Source: Cyathus striatus
Taxonomy: Eukaryota; Basidiomycota; Agaricomycetes; Agaricales; Nidulariaceae
Direction: 5' to 3'
Length of the DNA stretch: 64,000 nt
Assembly (NCBI GenBank): GCA_025738555.1
Contig: JAOVFP010000020.1
Coordinates: 1,116,001-1,180,000, forward strand
A program made the position numbers and the translations under genes. A model generated the notes under the pieces. The model was not told the DNA's origin. It searched no databases and saw only the letters and a list, made by a program, of their open reading frames with translations. Shown piece after piece: positions 23,442-34,820 of the stretch (its first letter is position 1; every line of letters begins with the position of its first letter).

Positions 23442-26424
23442 ATGCTTTCTATCCACTGGGTTCTTTCAGCGGTATTCGCGTTTTCTCCTTTGTTGGCTGC
23501 TGCTGCCCCTTCCGCCGATCCATGCGCCAAGATTGCCGGAAAGACGTTCGTTCCTCCTGCTGACGCACTTACTTGTTTGAGGTCTTTCCCGTTCAACGAA
23601 ACATTGCGCCAGAATGTGCTGGACAACATGGAGCGTGTTTTTGATTTCTTCACTTTCGAAGATTTCTATTTAAACTCTCCGCCTCCTTTCCAAGAGTCAA
23701 CTAACAATATTCGGGCGACGCTACAGAATTTCATGACCCAGAAATTCCAGGTGATGCATTTAATGTGATAGTCTTTTCTAATGCTAACAGTTGTAATATA
23801 TATTCAGACCGACTATGATTTCAGTTGGAATCTATACTTATTCACCACACAGCTCAATGATGGTCATACCAGTGCGTTAGGAGCTTGCAAACTACTTTAA
23901 CTTTAAATTTAACTATACCCAGGATGGTTCCCTAACTGCTACAACTCTTTTCAGAATATTCTCCCAACACCAGTTGTTACCATCGAAGAAAATGGTGTCC
24001 AGGTGTATTTGTGGCCCCAGACGCCGTCGAGTTCATTTCGCAACTGGGCTCTAATTTTACCGACTTCTTCGACTCAATTAAGTTCGATTGGAAACGACTT
24101 GCCGGTGCCAAAGTTCTCTCTATTGAAGGCATGGATCCCTACGCTTATGTTGACACTATCGCAAGTACTGTGTCCGGGAACTATCTTGACCATGGTGTCC
24201 GAGTGAATTCTGTCTTCTCAAGCTACCGTATCTCAGGGACCGACTTCTCACAGCGCATCGGAGACCTAGCTGGTCCCACTGGTGTCGCTCAGACCTCTTT
24301 AACAATGACACTTGTCCCCGTCAACTCAACCAAATCTGAAACCGTGAAAGTCCCGTTCCTTGCAGACTTTATTGGACTTCCATTCACCGATGGACCCTCC
24401 TTGTAAGTTCCTGTTTGGACATCCCCGTAATAATCCTTTACTAAACTAGATTTGGGTAGCTGGGAGGCCAACTGCGCCGCTAATGATGCAACCAATGGTG
24501 TTGATCTCAAGGGAGGCTCGTCCTTCAGAAAAGCTACCCGCAAACTCGCAAAAGCGGTTATCATTGACAAATCAAATCAGAATGCTTTGGGGTTGCCTGA
24601 TCCGTTCCACCCTTCCGTGCCTCCCGTGAACGGTAGCACAGGCGTGATCAAATCATTTATTCTCCCTGATAAGAAAACTGGCGTTGTAAGAGACATTTCT
24701 GTAGGCGCTATTGTGATTACATTTTAATATGTTTGAAAGATGTTTGTGGGCTCATTCGAACCGGACGATTTCGGGAGTTTCCAAACTGACACCGTTGCTG
24801 CCATCGATGCCTTCAAAGTCGCTGGAGTATCCCAGGTGCTCCTTGATCTCACTAATAACGGAGGTGAATCACTTACTATTGTTGCCTGTGTGGATTAACG
24901 TTCTAATCTCTATAAATAGGTGGATTCGTTTGCCTTGGGCAGTTCTTGCATCAATATCTTGCGGGTGCGAAATTTGGCTATCCGTAAGATATAATAGTTT
25001 TTCATCATGACAATTACAATCTATACTTACCGCCAACGTCGTCTGTCAGAGGCTTCCAATCGACGAACCGCGCAAACCCTCTAGCGCAAAAGATCGTTGC
25101 AGCAGATATCGCTCTAGGTTTAGATGCATCGATATCCTTCTACACACCTGACAACTGTAGGTGTTATTTGTCTCTTCCCGAAAAATCGGCATATGCTTAT
25201 TGCTTTCGATATCAAGGGGCATTTTTAAACGACACTATTATGCCCCTAGATTTCAACTACATCAATCCTTCGGCCCCGTTCGTCGTGAATGGTCATAGTG
25301 ACCCTACATCACAGCGTTTCCACGTGTGCTATTTTACAATTGTAACCTTATATACCCCTAACGTCTACCCCGCGTTCATACAGGATACTTGCGAACTCAA
25401 CTTTGAGGTGCCTATCCCGGATGAGCCGCCGTTCGATTTGAAGTGCGTCCTAGTATTTCGTCAAAATGATACGTTCTGATTCTAACTGTTGTCTTCGCAG
25501 CAAGGTGGCTATTGGTGAGAAAATACTTCGTGGATCATCTAATGTTGGCTCAGACTGATTCTTCGTGAAGTTAGTAATGGAAACTGTGCTTCAACGTGTG
25601 CAATGTTCAGCACACTCATGAACGAACGACATAATACTAAGATCGCTATTTTCGGCGGAAAACCCAGTGAAACTATGCAGTTTAAGGGTCAGATTTCCAT
25701 AGATTGTTGTTCTCCTCGGAGTGTTAAAAAACGGTGCAGGTATGGCGGGAAATCAGGTTCTCGAGTGGACAGATCTCGACACCGAGATAAAGACAGCAGG
25801 TGTAAAGAACGTGAGTTGCCGTGGGTGATAAGTACTCCGAGTGCTGACCTGATTCATCGTCTGTCACAGGACCCCTTGGCGCCTCCCGACCTGTACGTCT
25901 TTCCGAGAGTTGTGTGATGTTGCCACTAACTTCTGCGCTAAATTAATTCAGTCTTGTATCCGCTAACTTCAGGTCGGTCGTCTGATCCCGTTTTCTATAA
26001 ACCTCACTGACTTTTCGTTATTGTCCAGACATAACTGGCGAACTGGTGTGTTTCATATTATTTCAAAACATTTGTTATTCCGGGATTTGACCGTCGGTCC
26101 CCACACTTAGCTTGGAGTTTCTTTGATGAGAGCAAGCCAATAGGTTAGTTTTAACTTCACTGGGTTTCACGTAGATGCGGAACTTCGTTTCTGACCTTCC
26201 ACCTTGCAGCATATGTATCTGAACTCCCACACTGTAGGTTTGCAGTGCTATTAAGCGAGACTTCATTTAAGAGCATTCATTGCTTCGTGCAGTCAGATTC
26301 CCATATACGAAGGACACGTACAATAATCCTCAGAATTTATGGACATTTGCGTAAGTCTTTCGTTCCGACTTTGGTTTGTTACCTCATTCAACCGGTTGAC
26401 AGCGCAAGCAAACTTTTTGCGTGA
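23442..26424 (+). CDS. Peptidase S41 family protein with signal peptide (tail-specific/CPAF-like), frame broken once
   Basis: Extracellular or secretory-pathway serine protease of clan SK. The start at 23442 is followed by a hydrophobic core (VLSAVFAFSPLLAAAA) and then ADPCAKIAGKTF, so a signal peptide is likely. The prodomain includes QLNDGHTRWFPNCYN. The S41 core has VAGVSQVLLDLTNNGGGF and SNGNCASTCAMFS, the region expected to hold the catalytic Ser. The chain ends NLWTFAASKLFA at 26424. It is heavily split (about 16 introns). The last exons are short; I placed them by conserved frames RFPYTKDTYNNPQ and AYVSELP. One base seems missing at 24,003-24,006: IEENGVQ runs into VFVAPDAVEFIS only after one base is added. 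Several Cys suggest disulfides in a secreted fold. Neighbours give no clue to its substrate. Confidence 0.85.
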
Positions 26425-27196
26425 GTTTGAGTTTAAGCAGCAAAATATTAGTAGCTATCCGGTGCTCTTGCGCTTAGTAGCAGCGCGTGTATTTGTAGAA
26501 CTTAAAATCAAAGCAAGACAAAATTGCCTTCATCTACGTCCATCGGAAATCCGCCAAACCCGGAAAGCGACGTATTGCAGTTATGTAGCGATTGAAAGGC
26601 ACGGGTGAATACGGTCGGTTTGCAAATATTCGCTAATATTACACGCCTTTGAGGGGCGATGCACGCTTGTCTCAGTAGACAACGCGTTGTCACCGTCACT
26701 AACTTTACTGATCCATGTTCGACATTGCCAACTCTGTTTACCAAGTTCTTTTTCCTAAGTACCAATCCACTCACCCACCTCTTTCTTCAAGGTTGGACTC
26801 AGTATGTCTTTAAAGCCGCTCCTTGGCTTCCAAGTCGAGTAATTCAAAAGAAGAAACGTAATAGTTCTGGCCACTTGACGTCCTTGTTGAGCACGGAATC
26901 ATCATAACAACGCGGCAACAAGGGCCGTAAAAGTGTTTGTTTCCATTCATGGCATTACGACCCTGAATATTACTCAAGTATGCCATCATCCCTACAACCG
27001 CCAGCAGACGTTAATTGTGAGCCGATCAAATTCCACTGAGCCGGCAACGCAGCTTACATTTCTTCTCTTTAAGGCCCTCGCGGCATGTCGCGATCCTGAA
27101 AACTAACCATGGTGGCCTCGAGGCCTCAGGTACTATATATGAACTCGTAAACCAAACACACACCTGTCGTACGCTGGCGTTCTGACACCCCACACT
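26425..27196. other. Intergenic between S41 peptidase and proline-rich gene
   Basis: No supportable gene. Short open frames on both strands lack splice-site support or recognisable motifs. Confidence 0.5.
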
Positions 27197-28303
27197 ATGT
27201 CTAAGTTGCAGCAACCTCGTCCCCCATACTTGCACCTGGACTTTCTGGCTAACTTATCGGAGCTGGAAGACCCTCGACCCCTTTATGTTCACAGACAATC
27301 GTCTTTCACCTGCTTGCCAATACTGCAGGCAGCTGAGCGGAACAATGAAATGATAGGTCCTCAGAAAAAGCACGCTCGAGCCGATACATATCCATCTGCC
27401 CCCCCGCAGAAGTATAAACCTACAAGCCTAAGTCTGGATGAAAACAGACCTCCAGGCACAGCTCAACCTATGCCACAGAGAAAAATCCGTCCTCTGCCAC
27501 CTCTCCCTCCGTCTTCTTCTCGAACCTCTTCTTCATGTCCACGTCCACGTCCACGTCCGCTTCCATCTCCTCCTTTATCGGCGCCTCCAATGCTTCCTGC
27601 ATCACCACCGCCGGTCTCACGTGTGAGTGCAGGGCTTGTCCTGTCGCCACCTCCCCGCTCTGGATCTCTTCCCACGTATAAACGCCAGAGGCTTTTCATT
27701 GTCTCCAATCCAGATCCAGATCCAGAGCCGGAACCAAATGTATACCCGCAACCGCCTCAGCCCCAGGAATCCTCTCAGCAACAGGTGAAACTTCACCTCA
27801 CGATACCAACTTCCATACAGCGTTCGTTATCGATAAAAATTAGTCCAGTCTCGACGAATCCTGGGAGTCCGCTGGTATTCCATGTGCCAGATACATCATC
27901 CCCTTTAACCATTGACAATCACCGCTCTGTCAAACACAATTATTCCCATAATGGGGAACCAAATTCTGATAGACTTTATGGGGTGGCTACTGTTACAGGC
28001 TCGGACTCGAGCGATCATGAATTAACGAAATTGGGCGATTTCGAACACTCTATTTATGTTGAAACGCCCATTCAGCTGCATGGAGTGTCCTGGAATGGGG
28101 AAAAGAAAGAACGTAACGAGGATGAAGATGATGATAGTCCCGTGGATGACGGGACGGAACACTGGGAACTTGCAGAAGGCATGATGGTACATGTTGGGCG
28201 GGATAGTAAATTGGTCACGAAGAAATGGGTGATAGAGCAAGGGAAGAAAAGGTGGACGCAAGATGATTATGGGGGCATTATCGAGGCGTTGCGGTTGCTT
28301 TGA
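27197..28303 (+). CDS. Hypothetical proline/serine-rich protein, single exon
   Basis: An uninterrupted 368-codon frame; family not recognised. The N-terminal third is ordinary; residues about 90-200 are rich in Pro, Arg and Ser (PLPPLPPSSSR, CPRPRPRPLPSPPLSAPP), with a DPDPEPEP repeat. The C-terminus is acidic (NEDEDDDSPVDDG) and then more ordered, ending in an aromatic/basic stretch (KKWVIEQGKKRWTQDDYGG). The lack of introns is unusual here and could mean a lineage-specific or retro-copied gene. The frame's length and its stable composition favour a real gene, but transcription is unproven. Confidence 0.55.
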   Translation: MSKLQQPRPPYLHLDFLANLSELEDPRPLYVHRQSSFTCLPILQAAERNNEMIGPQKKHARADTYPSAPPQKYKPTSLSLDENRPPGTAQPMPQRKIRPLPPLPPSSSRTSSSCPRPRPRPLPSPPLSAPPMLPASPPPVSRVSAGLVLSPPPRSGSLPTYKRQRLFIVSNPDPDPEPEPNVYPQPPQPQESSQQQVKLHLTIPTSIQRSLSIKISPVSTNPGSPLVFHVPDTSSPLTIDNHRSVKHNYSHNGEPNSDRLYGVATVTGSDSSDHELTKLGDFEHSIYVETPIQLHGVSWNGEKKERNEDEDDDSPVDDGTEHWELAEGMMVHVGRDSKLVTKKWVIEQGKKRWTQDDYGGIIEALRLL

Positions 28304-28506
28304 GACGAAAGGGGATCTAATAATTCGGCATTTAATCACTTACATTCATCATTCATTAAGACTACTTACCTGCATTTACCTACATAGTATTTACACGTTA
28401 GAAATTGTAACATATCCACAAGTGCCCCGGGCGAAATGCTGAAAAATGCATTTCTTTCCAAATTGCATGTTCTTACAAACAATTAAGTTTTTCTACAGTG
28501 AAAAGC

Positions 28507-28513
28507 AAAAAAT
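28507..28513 (-). terminator. Pol III terminator of the initiator tRNA
   Basis: On the minus strand a run of six T follows the tRNA 3' end by a few bases, as expected for RNA polymerase III termination. Confidence 0.7.
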
Positions 28514-28516
28514 TTA

Positions 28517-28593
28517 TAGCAGCAACTTGTTTCGATCAAGTGACCTCGGGGTGGCCATATGGGCCCCGCGCGCTACCACTGCGCCATGCTGCT
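28517..28593 (-). tRNA. Initiator tRNA-Met (CAT) with a 5-nt intron
   Basis: Reading the minus strand from 28593: 7-bp acceptor stem AGCAGCA/TGCTGCT beginning with the A1:U72 pair of eukaryotic initiators; D arm GCGC..GCGC with A-box TGGCGCAGTGG; anticodon stem CGGGG/CCCCG; variable AGGTC; T stem ACTTG/CAAGT with loop ATCGAAA, the initiator-specific AUCG in place of TΨCG; discriminator A. The anticodon loop is 12 nt, CCCATATGGCCA. Removing TGGCC after position 37 leaves CCCATAA, the initiator loop with anticodon CAT. The intron is among the shortest plausible. Confidence 0.92.
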
Positions 28594-29814
28594 GTTATGG
28601 TATATCAGTATATGAGGCTTAATGAGAATCTTCCGTAAGGATAACTACACGCTGCACGCAACTCATCACTCTACATAATTCTTGTACTGCTCAGCACGAA
28701 AACTGATAACGAGGCTATCATTATGTGACATTGTACATCTGAATGGTTGAAGGGTAAAATCTTTGATGTAGACCATACATACAGTATGATATATGTACAG
28801 CGATGAACCAAGAACTCAAACTGTCCAGCGGGAAGGAACCAGCTGGGAATCGACAAGACTTGAACACCCTGTAGTCTGACGATGAATATTTAGAGAGAAG
28901 TTGTGACCTTGCGGATCCACGTCAACAGGGGACTGGAATATATTTGCATTGGGTTTGACGATGGAATTACTTGGAGGATGTTAAGGTTATATGAGAAGTC
29001 GTCGGGTACCATCGCAACGTGAACACCATGCTGAAGCCTCGAGGACAACTTTGGAGTGCAGAGGGATCCGATATACAGACGTCCAGGATCACAGCAAGTA
29101 ATCACTTGTCCGTAGATCTTCATCAAAGTAAGCTTCGAAGACAGGTTCTAAACATGAGTGACGAAGAGTGAAGGCAGACAAATTTTCAGAGGACTGATGT
29201 GTGGTTCACGTGGAGAAATTCATGAGTCAGACGAGCTGTCGAGCACACACGCACTGTTCCGAAAGGATCTGATTTGCGTTTGTTTTTGAGTCGAGTGACC
29301 ATTTGGTAAGTTGGGTACCCAAGTTCAGTCCGAGTTTGTCCCACAGACGCAAGAACCGGCTTCCATAAAGATGATTTTAAGCTCTCGTCTTGTGAGGCTG
29401 CGCCATTCTCACAGAGCACTGCAGGTGACAGAGGCCGCTGGATATTGTGTCGGACGGTAGTGGGTGGGGTGGTGGGATCGATAAGGGTGAGGGTGAGGGT
29501 GTGGGTGTGGGAGGGAGGTGGGAAGGAGATTGATGGGTGGCAGTGGGGAATAGAATAGCGGGGAGGACGAGCGTCGTATCGTACGAATGAATGTGAGAGA
29601 TGTGAAGCAGCCGGCGCCCGCAAAGCAGTCTTGCAAGTGAAAGGAAGACGCTTGAGCAGAAAATAATTTGGAGGTCGTTGGACGTTGTTTGGCCTCAGCC
29701 TATTGCCTCTGCCACGCGCGTCAAACCACTTCCTCCCTTCTTGTCACCCTCCTCCGCCATCTCTCCCCTCCCTCCCTCTTTTCTCCTTCATCTTGGGTGT
29801 CTCTCCCCACACCA
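28594..29814. other. Intergenic upstream of SET1, with a G-rich tract
   Basis: No gene is supported. Minus-strand frames at 28,890-29,126 and 29,186-29,623 show no motif or splice support. A G-rich tract lies at about 29,462-29,522 on the plus strand. Pyrimidine-rich sequence precedes the SET1 start. Confidence 0.45.
29462..29522 (+). repeat. G-rich GGGTGA-like repeat, potential G-quadruplex
   Basis: Several closely spaced GGG runs separated by 1-7 bases, including GGGTGAGGGTGAGGGTGTGG. This satisfies the usual G-quadruplex pattern. It lies about 300 bp upstream of the SET1 start codon. Confidence 0.6.
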
Positions 29815-32800
29815 ATGTCGGGCAAGGCCCCTCCAAAGGGTCCCAGGGCCCTCTTGGGTGGTTCTGCCCCCGCTGCTTCGTCTTCGGGTACCGCCAATCC
29901 CCCAGGACAACCCCTACAGCACTCCCAAATTCCCTCTCATTTTCCGACTAACAGAGGCCCCCACAATCCTCCCACATCCAAGGGGTCTGGTCGACAACCC
30001 CCAACAGGGCCTCGCAGTCTGTTAAACGGCATACACACCAAACCACCACCCCAGGGCCCCAAAGGCTACGTGAATGGGCACAATAGTCCAAACTTTTCTG
30101 GTCCGAGCTTCAACACCACGGCTGGATCTCACATGTTGCAGACCAATAGAAATCCAATATCTATCAAAGGTAAAAAGCCAGAAAGTTCGACGTGGTCAGC
30201 CAGCGGGGTAAGCTCGAGCGGCCTTTGTCTGATGTTAAATTTATTCACCATTACTTCACTTTTTTTTTTTCTTCTAGGGCTTGCAATCTCCGCATTCGCA
30301 GATTAATGGCAGACATGATAGTAATATCAACGGGCTTCCAAATGTCGCTTCTGGAAGCGGTAGTAGTACTGGTGGATCTCGTCCTGCTATTTCAATACCA
30401 CTGCCGCCTTCTAGTTCTGCCAGACCAGGTACCCATTACCGAGATAAACCCTCTGCTCAAATACCAGTTCAACCTCGCGCTGACAGACAAACCCCTGTCC
30501 CTTCGACAGAACCTCCTCCGCCCCCTCCTCCTCCACCAAATTACGATCCGCCTCCACCACCACCACCATCGCAGCCTCCTCCGCCAGTACCTCCTTCACT
30601 TTCTGAATCACAACCCGCACCACCTCCGCCTCCTTCTGAACCTTCCGCCCCTCCACCACCCTTACCTCCTTCGTTAGCCCCTCCACCACCGCCCTCAAAT
30701 CCAGCCCCCCCTCCTCCGTCGTCCTCACCACCACCGCCCCCTCCGCCTTCAGTGCCTCCCCCACCCCCGCTCTCTGAACCTCCCCCACCACCACCTCCTT
30801 CAATACAACCACCACCACCACCGCCGCCGCCTTCAACAGAGCCACCACCACCACCACCTCCGTCAGATTACCTCCCTTCTCCACCTCCCCCTCCAGCTTC
30901 CGAACCTCCATCATTGCCCCCTCGTTCACTGTCACCTCCGTCAATAAGGATACCGCCTCCATTACCACCCCATATTCCATCTCCCCCTGACTCCCATCCT
31001 ATATCCTCTGACCCTCGGCTTATATCTCCCTTGTCTCACTCAACCACTCCGCCTTCCCCTCCCCACGAACCAGCTCCATCACCTCCCCCCGCCCCGGAAC
31101 ATAAGCTCTATAGCTTACCACCCCCTCCCGATTGGCCCCCGCCGCGCTCGGAACTCCCTCATCACAGGCCTTTTAAAATTCTCTTTGACCCCGCACTGGA
31201 TTCCTCGGCCAATTACACACCTTCCCAATTCTCCAAGCCCCCGTCGTATTACCGCGCTCTAATTGAACACGTACGAAAGCATGCAAATGCTGCCATTGTA
31301 CAAGAACGAATACGAGGGAAAGAGAAGGGGAAAGAGACATTGTATCGATTCGAAGGCGAAGTAGTGAGTGTGGAAGAGGATGGGATGAGGGAGGAAGAGG
31401 TTGCAGTGAGCGATCCGAGGAAACGCGATGGGTTTAAAAAATTACCTTCATTACGACCTGGGAGGATTGACTTCTACGAGGTCAAGTACGAGGTGCGTGT
31501 TATATCCATTGATTGATCTTCCATTCATGCAACGTCCCATTCCGTTTCATTGCTATTCTTTATTTATTTATTTAAAGCAGTCGTTGATTTCCATTTCATA
31601 GTATGACGCCAATTCGGCTGGACCTCCTCCTCCTTTAGGCGTCTTGATCACTGGGGTCTCACCATTGACGTCAAACCAGATCCTTCGACGGCATTTTATG
31701 CAATACGGCGAACTTACAGCTTTCGAGTCACATATTGACAAGGAGAACGGAAGTGCCTTGGGTATCGTATCTATTAAATACAAAACTCACGAAGTAGCGA
31801 AGATATGTGTCCAGAAGGAAAATGGTCGAAGAGGTGGATTAGTGACATTAGGAGTTTCTTCAAAACCGGGGGAGGTAGAAGAGTGGCGGGTCGTGTTCGA
31901 TGGGGAAGGGGCGAAGGTGAAGGCTGTCCTGAAAGAGTTGGATGAACGGAGGCGGCGTGAGAAGGAGGAGAAGGGGAGGGAAGAGAAGAAGAGGTTACAA
32001 CAGTCTTCGAACGGGAGCACGAGTACGCAGCCTAGCGCGAGTGGTGGGAAAGCTGGTGGAACGTCGACGCCTCAAACCCCATCGATTCAGACACCGAACC
32101 AACAGTGGAGAGGCCCGAACCATCCGTCTGCATCTTCGCGTAGCAGTACACATCCCAGCCAGAGAGACCCAAACATCAGACCACTGACTCACCCGTCATT
32201 ACCTCCCATTCCTAACGTGGCAGGTGCAAGTACACCACAGCAAACTTCAGCAGCTCCGGCTGGTCTTCCGCCCAAACCTCTCACGAAACCTGAAGAAAGC
32301 CACGCACCTGCAATGCCGCCGGCATTGAAGAAAGCCCGCGATGCTATCGTTGCAACTCCTATGGCACCATCATATCCTTCACCGCGTCCTCGAGATAAGG
32401 AGAAGGAGAAGGAGAAGGAACGGGACAGAGAAAGAGAAAGGGAGCGGGAAAGAGATCGTGAGCGAGAAAGGGATAGGGATAGGGACCGCTCAAGGCCAAG
32501 GGATTGGGAGCGGGATTATAGAGATTATGGCCGTGGGCGATATCGTGATTGGGAGCGGCGGGATTGGAGAGACAAAGATCGCCGCAGAGAACGATCTACA
32601 TCCTCGACATCAAGACACGACGACCGTGACCGTGACCGCAATCGCGAAAGAGGTCGACGTGCGCCAGACTACTATCCCCCCCGCTCTCGTCGCGAGTATC
32701 GCGTTATGGCTGATTCCCCGTCCCCGTCCCCGTCACCTATAAGGAGATCTGATTTAGATCCCACACCAAAATCTGCTGCTGACCGTGAAAAGCAGCAAGA

Positions 32801-34820
32801 GGAGGTTCGTAGGGAGCTTGCAAAGAACGGGATGGACCATGTCAAAGTTGAGGGTGGTGTTCAATTGTCCTCTTCGGTTAGTGAAGAGGAGGTTCGTGAG
32901 TTTTTTACAGGTTTGGAGCCAGACAAGGTATGTACAGCGCGACCAACAACGTTGTCAAGTTAATAACGCGTGGTTAGGTCCTTCGTGATCATACAGGAAT
33001 CTATGTTACTTTCAAGAAACTTGAATCCGCCAGACGTGCTGCGATTGCCCTTGGTTCTGGCAAGATGTTGGCGTATCAATCTGTAACTCTCTCCGTACAT
33101 GCTCCACCGACTAACATATCGTCTTCGGGTGATATCCAGCTTGACGAAAATGCCCTCGTTGACCAGGCGCAACAGATGATCATAAGGGAGTTGAGAAAGC
33201 TGCTGGAGAAAGATATCACAGAGCGTGTTGTTGGACCAGAGTTGAGGCGGCTCGCTCATGAAGAACGGAGTAAAGGACCCACGAATTCGTTTATTACTGA
33301 GCAGAGACCTGCGGAACGACGTGGACTCCAGGGGTTATCATTTAAGAAGAAACCCCAGAAACAAGTTATCGAAGAAGTCAAGGTTCCTGTAGCTGAAACA
33401 GAGACGGAGGCTCCTGAAGAGGAAGAGGTTGATGTTGATAGGCCAAGGAAAAGGCAGAAGAAGGAGACCAAGAAAATAAGGAGAGTTGTTGATGAGGATG
33501 ATTTAGAGTCCGAAGATGAAGATGAAATGGAACAGAAAAAGGTGGAGACGGATGATGCTGTTCGCAAACGAGCTGGTGAAGAGGTTGAAGCTGAGGAACC
33601 TGTGAAGAAGAGGCAAAAGGTCGAGGTTGAACCAAGTACGAAGGCGAAAAAGACGGTCAAGAAAAAGGCGAAGAAGGCTATCGTCGAGGAGGTCATTCTT
33701 CCCGAAGAGCAAGATTTCGAAGCTCCTGCCGTTACCCAAGTACACGTGTCATCTAGCTTAGAGCCGTCTGTTTCGCCTTCACGTTCTGCCTCGCCGGTTG
33801 TCGAACCTAAGAGGCACGTACGGGTAGTTACGCCTCCCCCGACACCTCCACCTGATCCTGTTGCCCTCGGTATATGCGACGACGACGAAGATCTCTATTT
33901 TGCCAAGCTTGCGTTAGCTGGCTGGATACCGCCAGCTGTAGAAGAAGACACATCAGAACCCATAACAACGTCAGAAACACCTTTCCGCAAACATGTTACT
34001 GGGTCTGCTCGTACTGAAGGCTACTACAAGATTACTCATGCCGAAAAGGCTGCCTACGTGACTCAATATCAGGCCCGCTCGACCAACACCGAAGTCGCTG
34101 TTCCTGTTGAAGAGACTCCTCAGCCTCAGCACGTCACTTCCTCCAGATCGAACCGCGCCAACGCTCGGCGCCGCGCCCAAGGCTTGGAGGAGATCAATCA
34201 AGTGCAACGAGCAGTCGCTTTGTCAAAAGGAGAGCCTGCGGCAAACGAGCTCACCTTCAAGTTTAACCAGCTTCAGACACGGAAGAAGCACTTGCGCTTT
34301 GCACGATCACCCATCCATGATTGGGGCTTGTACGCAATGGAGAAGATTTCAAGGGGTGAGATGGTTATTGAGTATGTGGGTGAAGTCATCCGTGCACAAG
34401 TGGCAGAGAAACGCGAGAAAGCCTATGAGCGCCAAGGCATCGGAAGCAGTTACCTGTTCCGTATCGATGAGGATCTCGTAGTAGATGCCACAAAGAAAGG
34501 TAATCTTGGGTGCGTCAATCTTGATAACCATTGTAGTTTAGTTGTAATCTAACCAACTCGACAACCAGGCGTCTCATCAACCATTCTTGCGATCCTAACT
34601 GCACTGCGAAGATCATTACCATCAGCGGAGAGAAGAAAATCGTCATCTATGCAAAGCAGGATATTGAACTTGGTGACGAAATTACCTATGGTAAGCAGAC
34701 ATTCTAGGTCCCCCTCTGCATCTTGTTGATCAGCTTTTTACAGATTATCACTTCCCCTTCGAGCAAGACAAAATTCCTTGTCTATGTGGTTCCGCCAAGT
34801 GCCGTGGTTACTTGAACTAG
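29815..34820 (+). CDS. SET1: SET1, histone H3 lysine-4 methyltransferase
   Basis: Catalytic subunit of COMPASS; methylates H3K4 in the nucleus. About 1,555 residues; start at 29815 ([14 protein letters not shown]). Order: disordered Pro-rich N-terminus with long poly-Pro tracts (about 210-420); first RRM ([20 protein letters not shown], about 547-645); Arg/Glu-rich stretch of ERDRERER type (about 800-900); second RRM-like/Set-associated segment ([17 protein letters not shown]); acidic-basic linker; n-SET ([20 protein letters not shown]); SET ([50 protein letters not shown]); post-SET ([13 protein letters not shown]). Catalytic and cofactor motifs RLINHSC and EITYDYHFPFE are complete. Five short introns, the last two inside the SET region; no frame break. 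Stop at 34818-34820. Confidence 0.97.

Noticed and set aside
29462..29522. GGGTGA-like repeat as interstitial telomere sequence
   Set aside because: The units are irregular and not the TTAGGG of basidiomycete telomeres.
30411..30980. Minus-strand Val/Glu-rich open frame
   Set aside because: It is the complement of the SET1 proline codons (CCT/CCA), a composition artefact.
33256..33696. Minus-strand Ser/Phe-rich frame inside SET1
   Set aside because: Mirror of the Lys/Glu-rich SET1 linker; no independent support.
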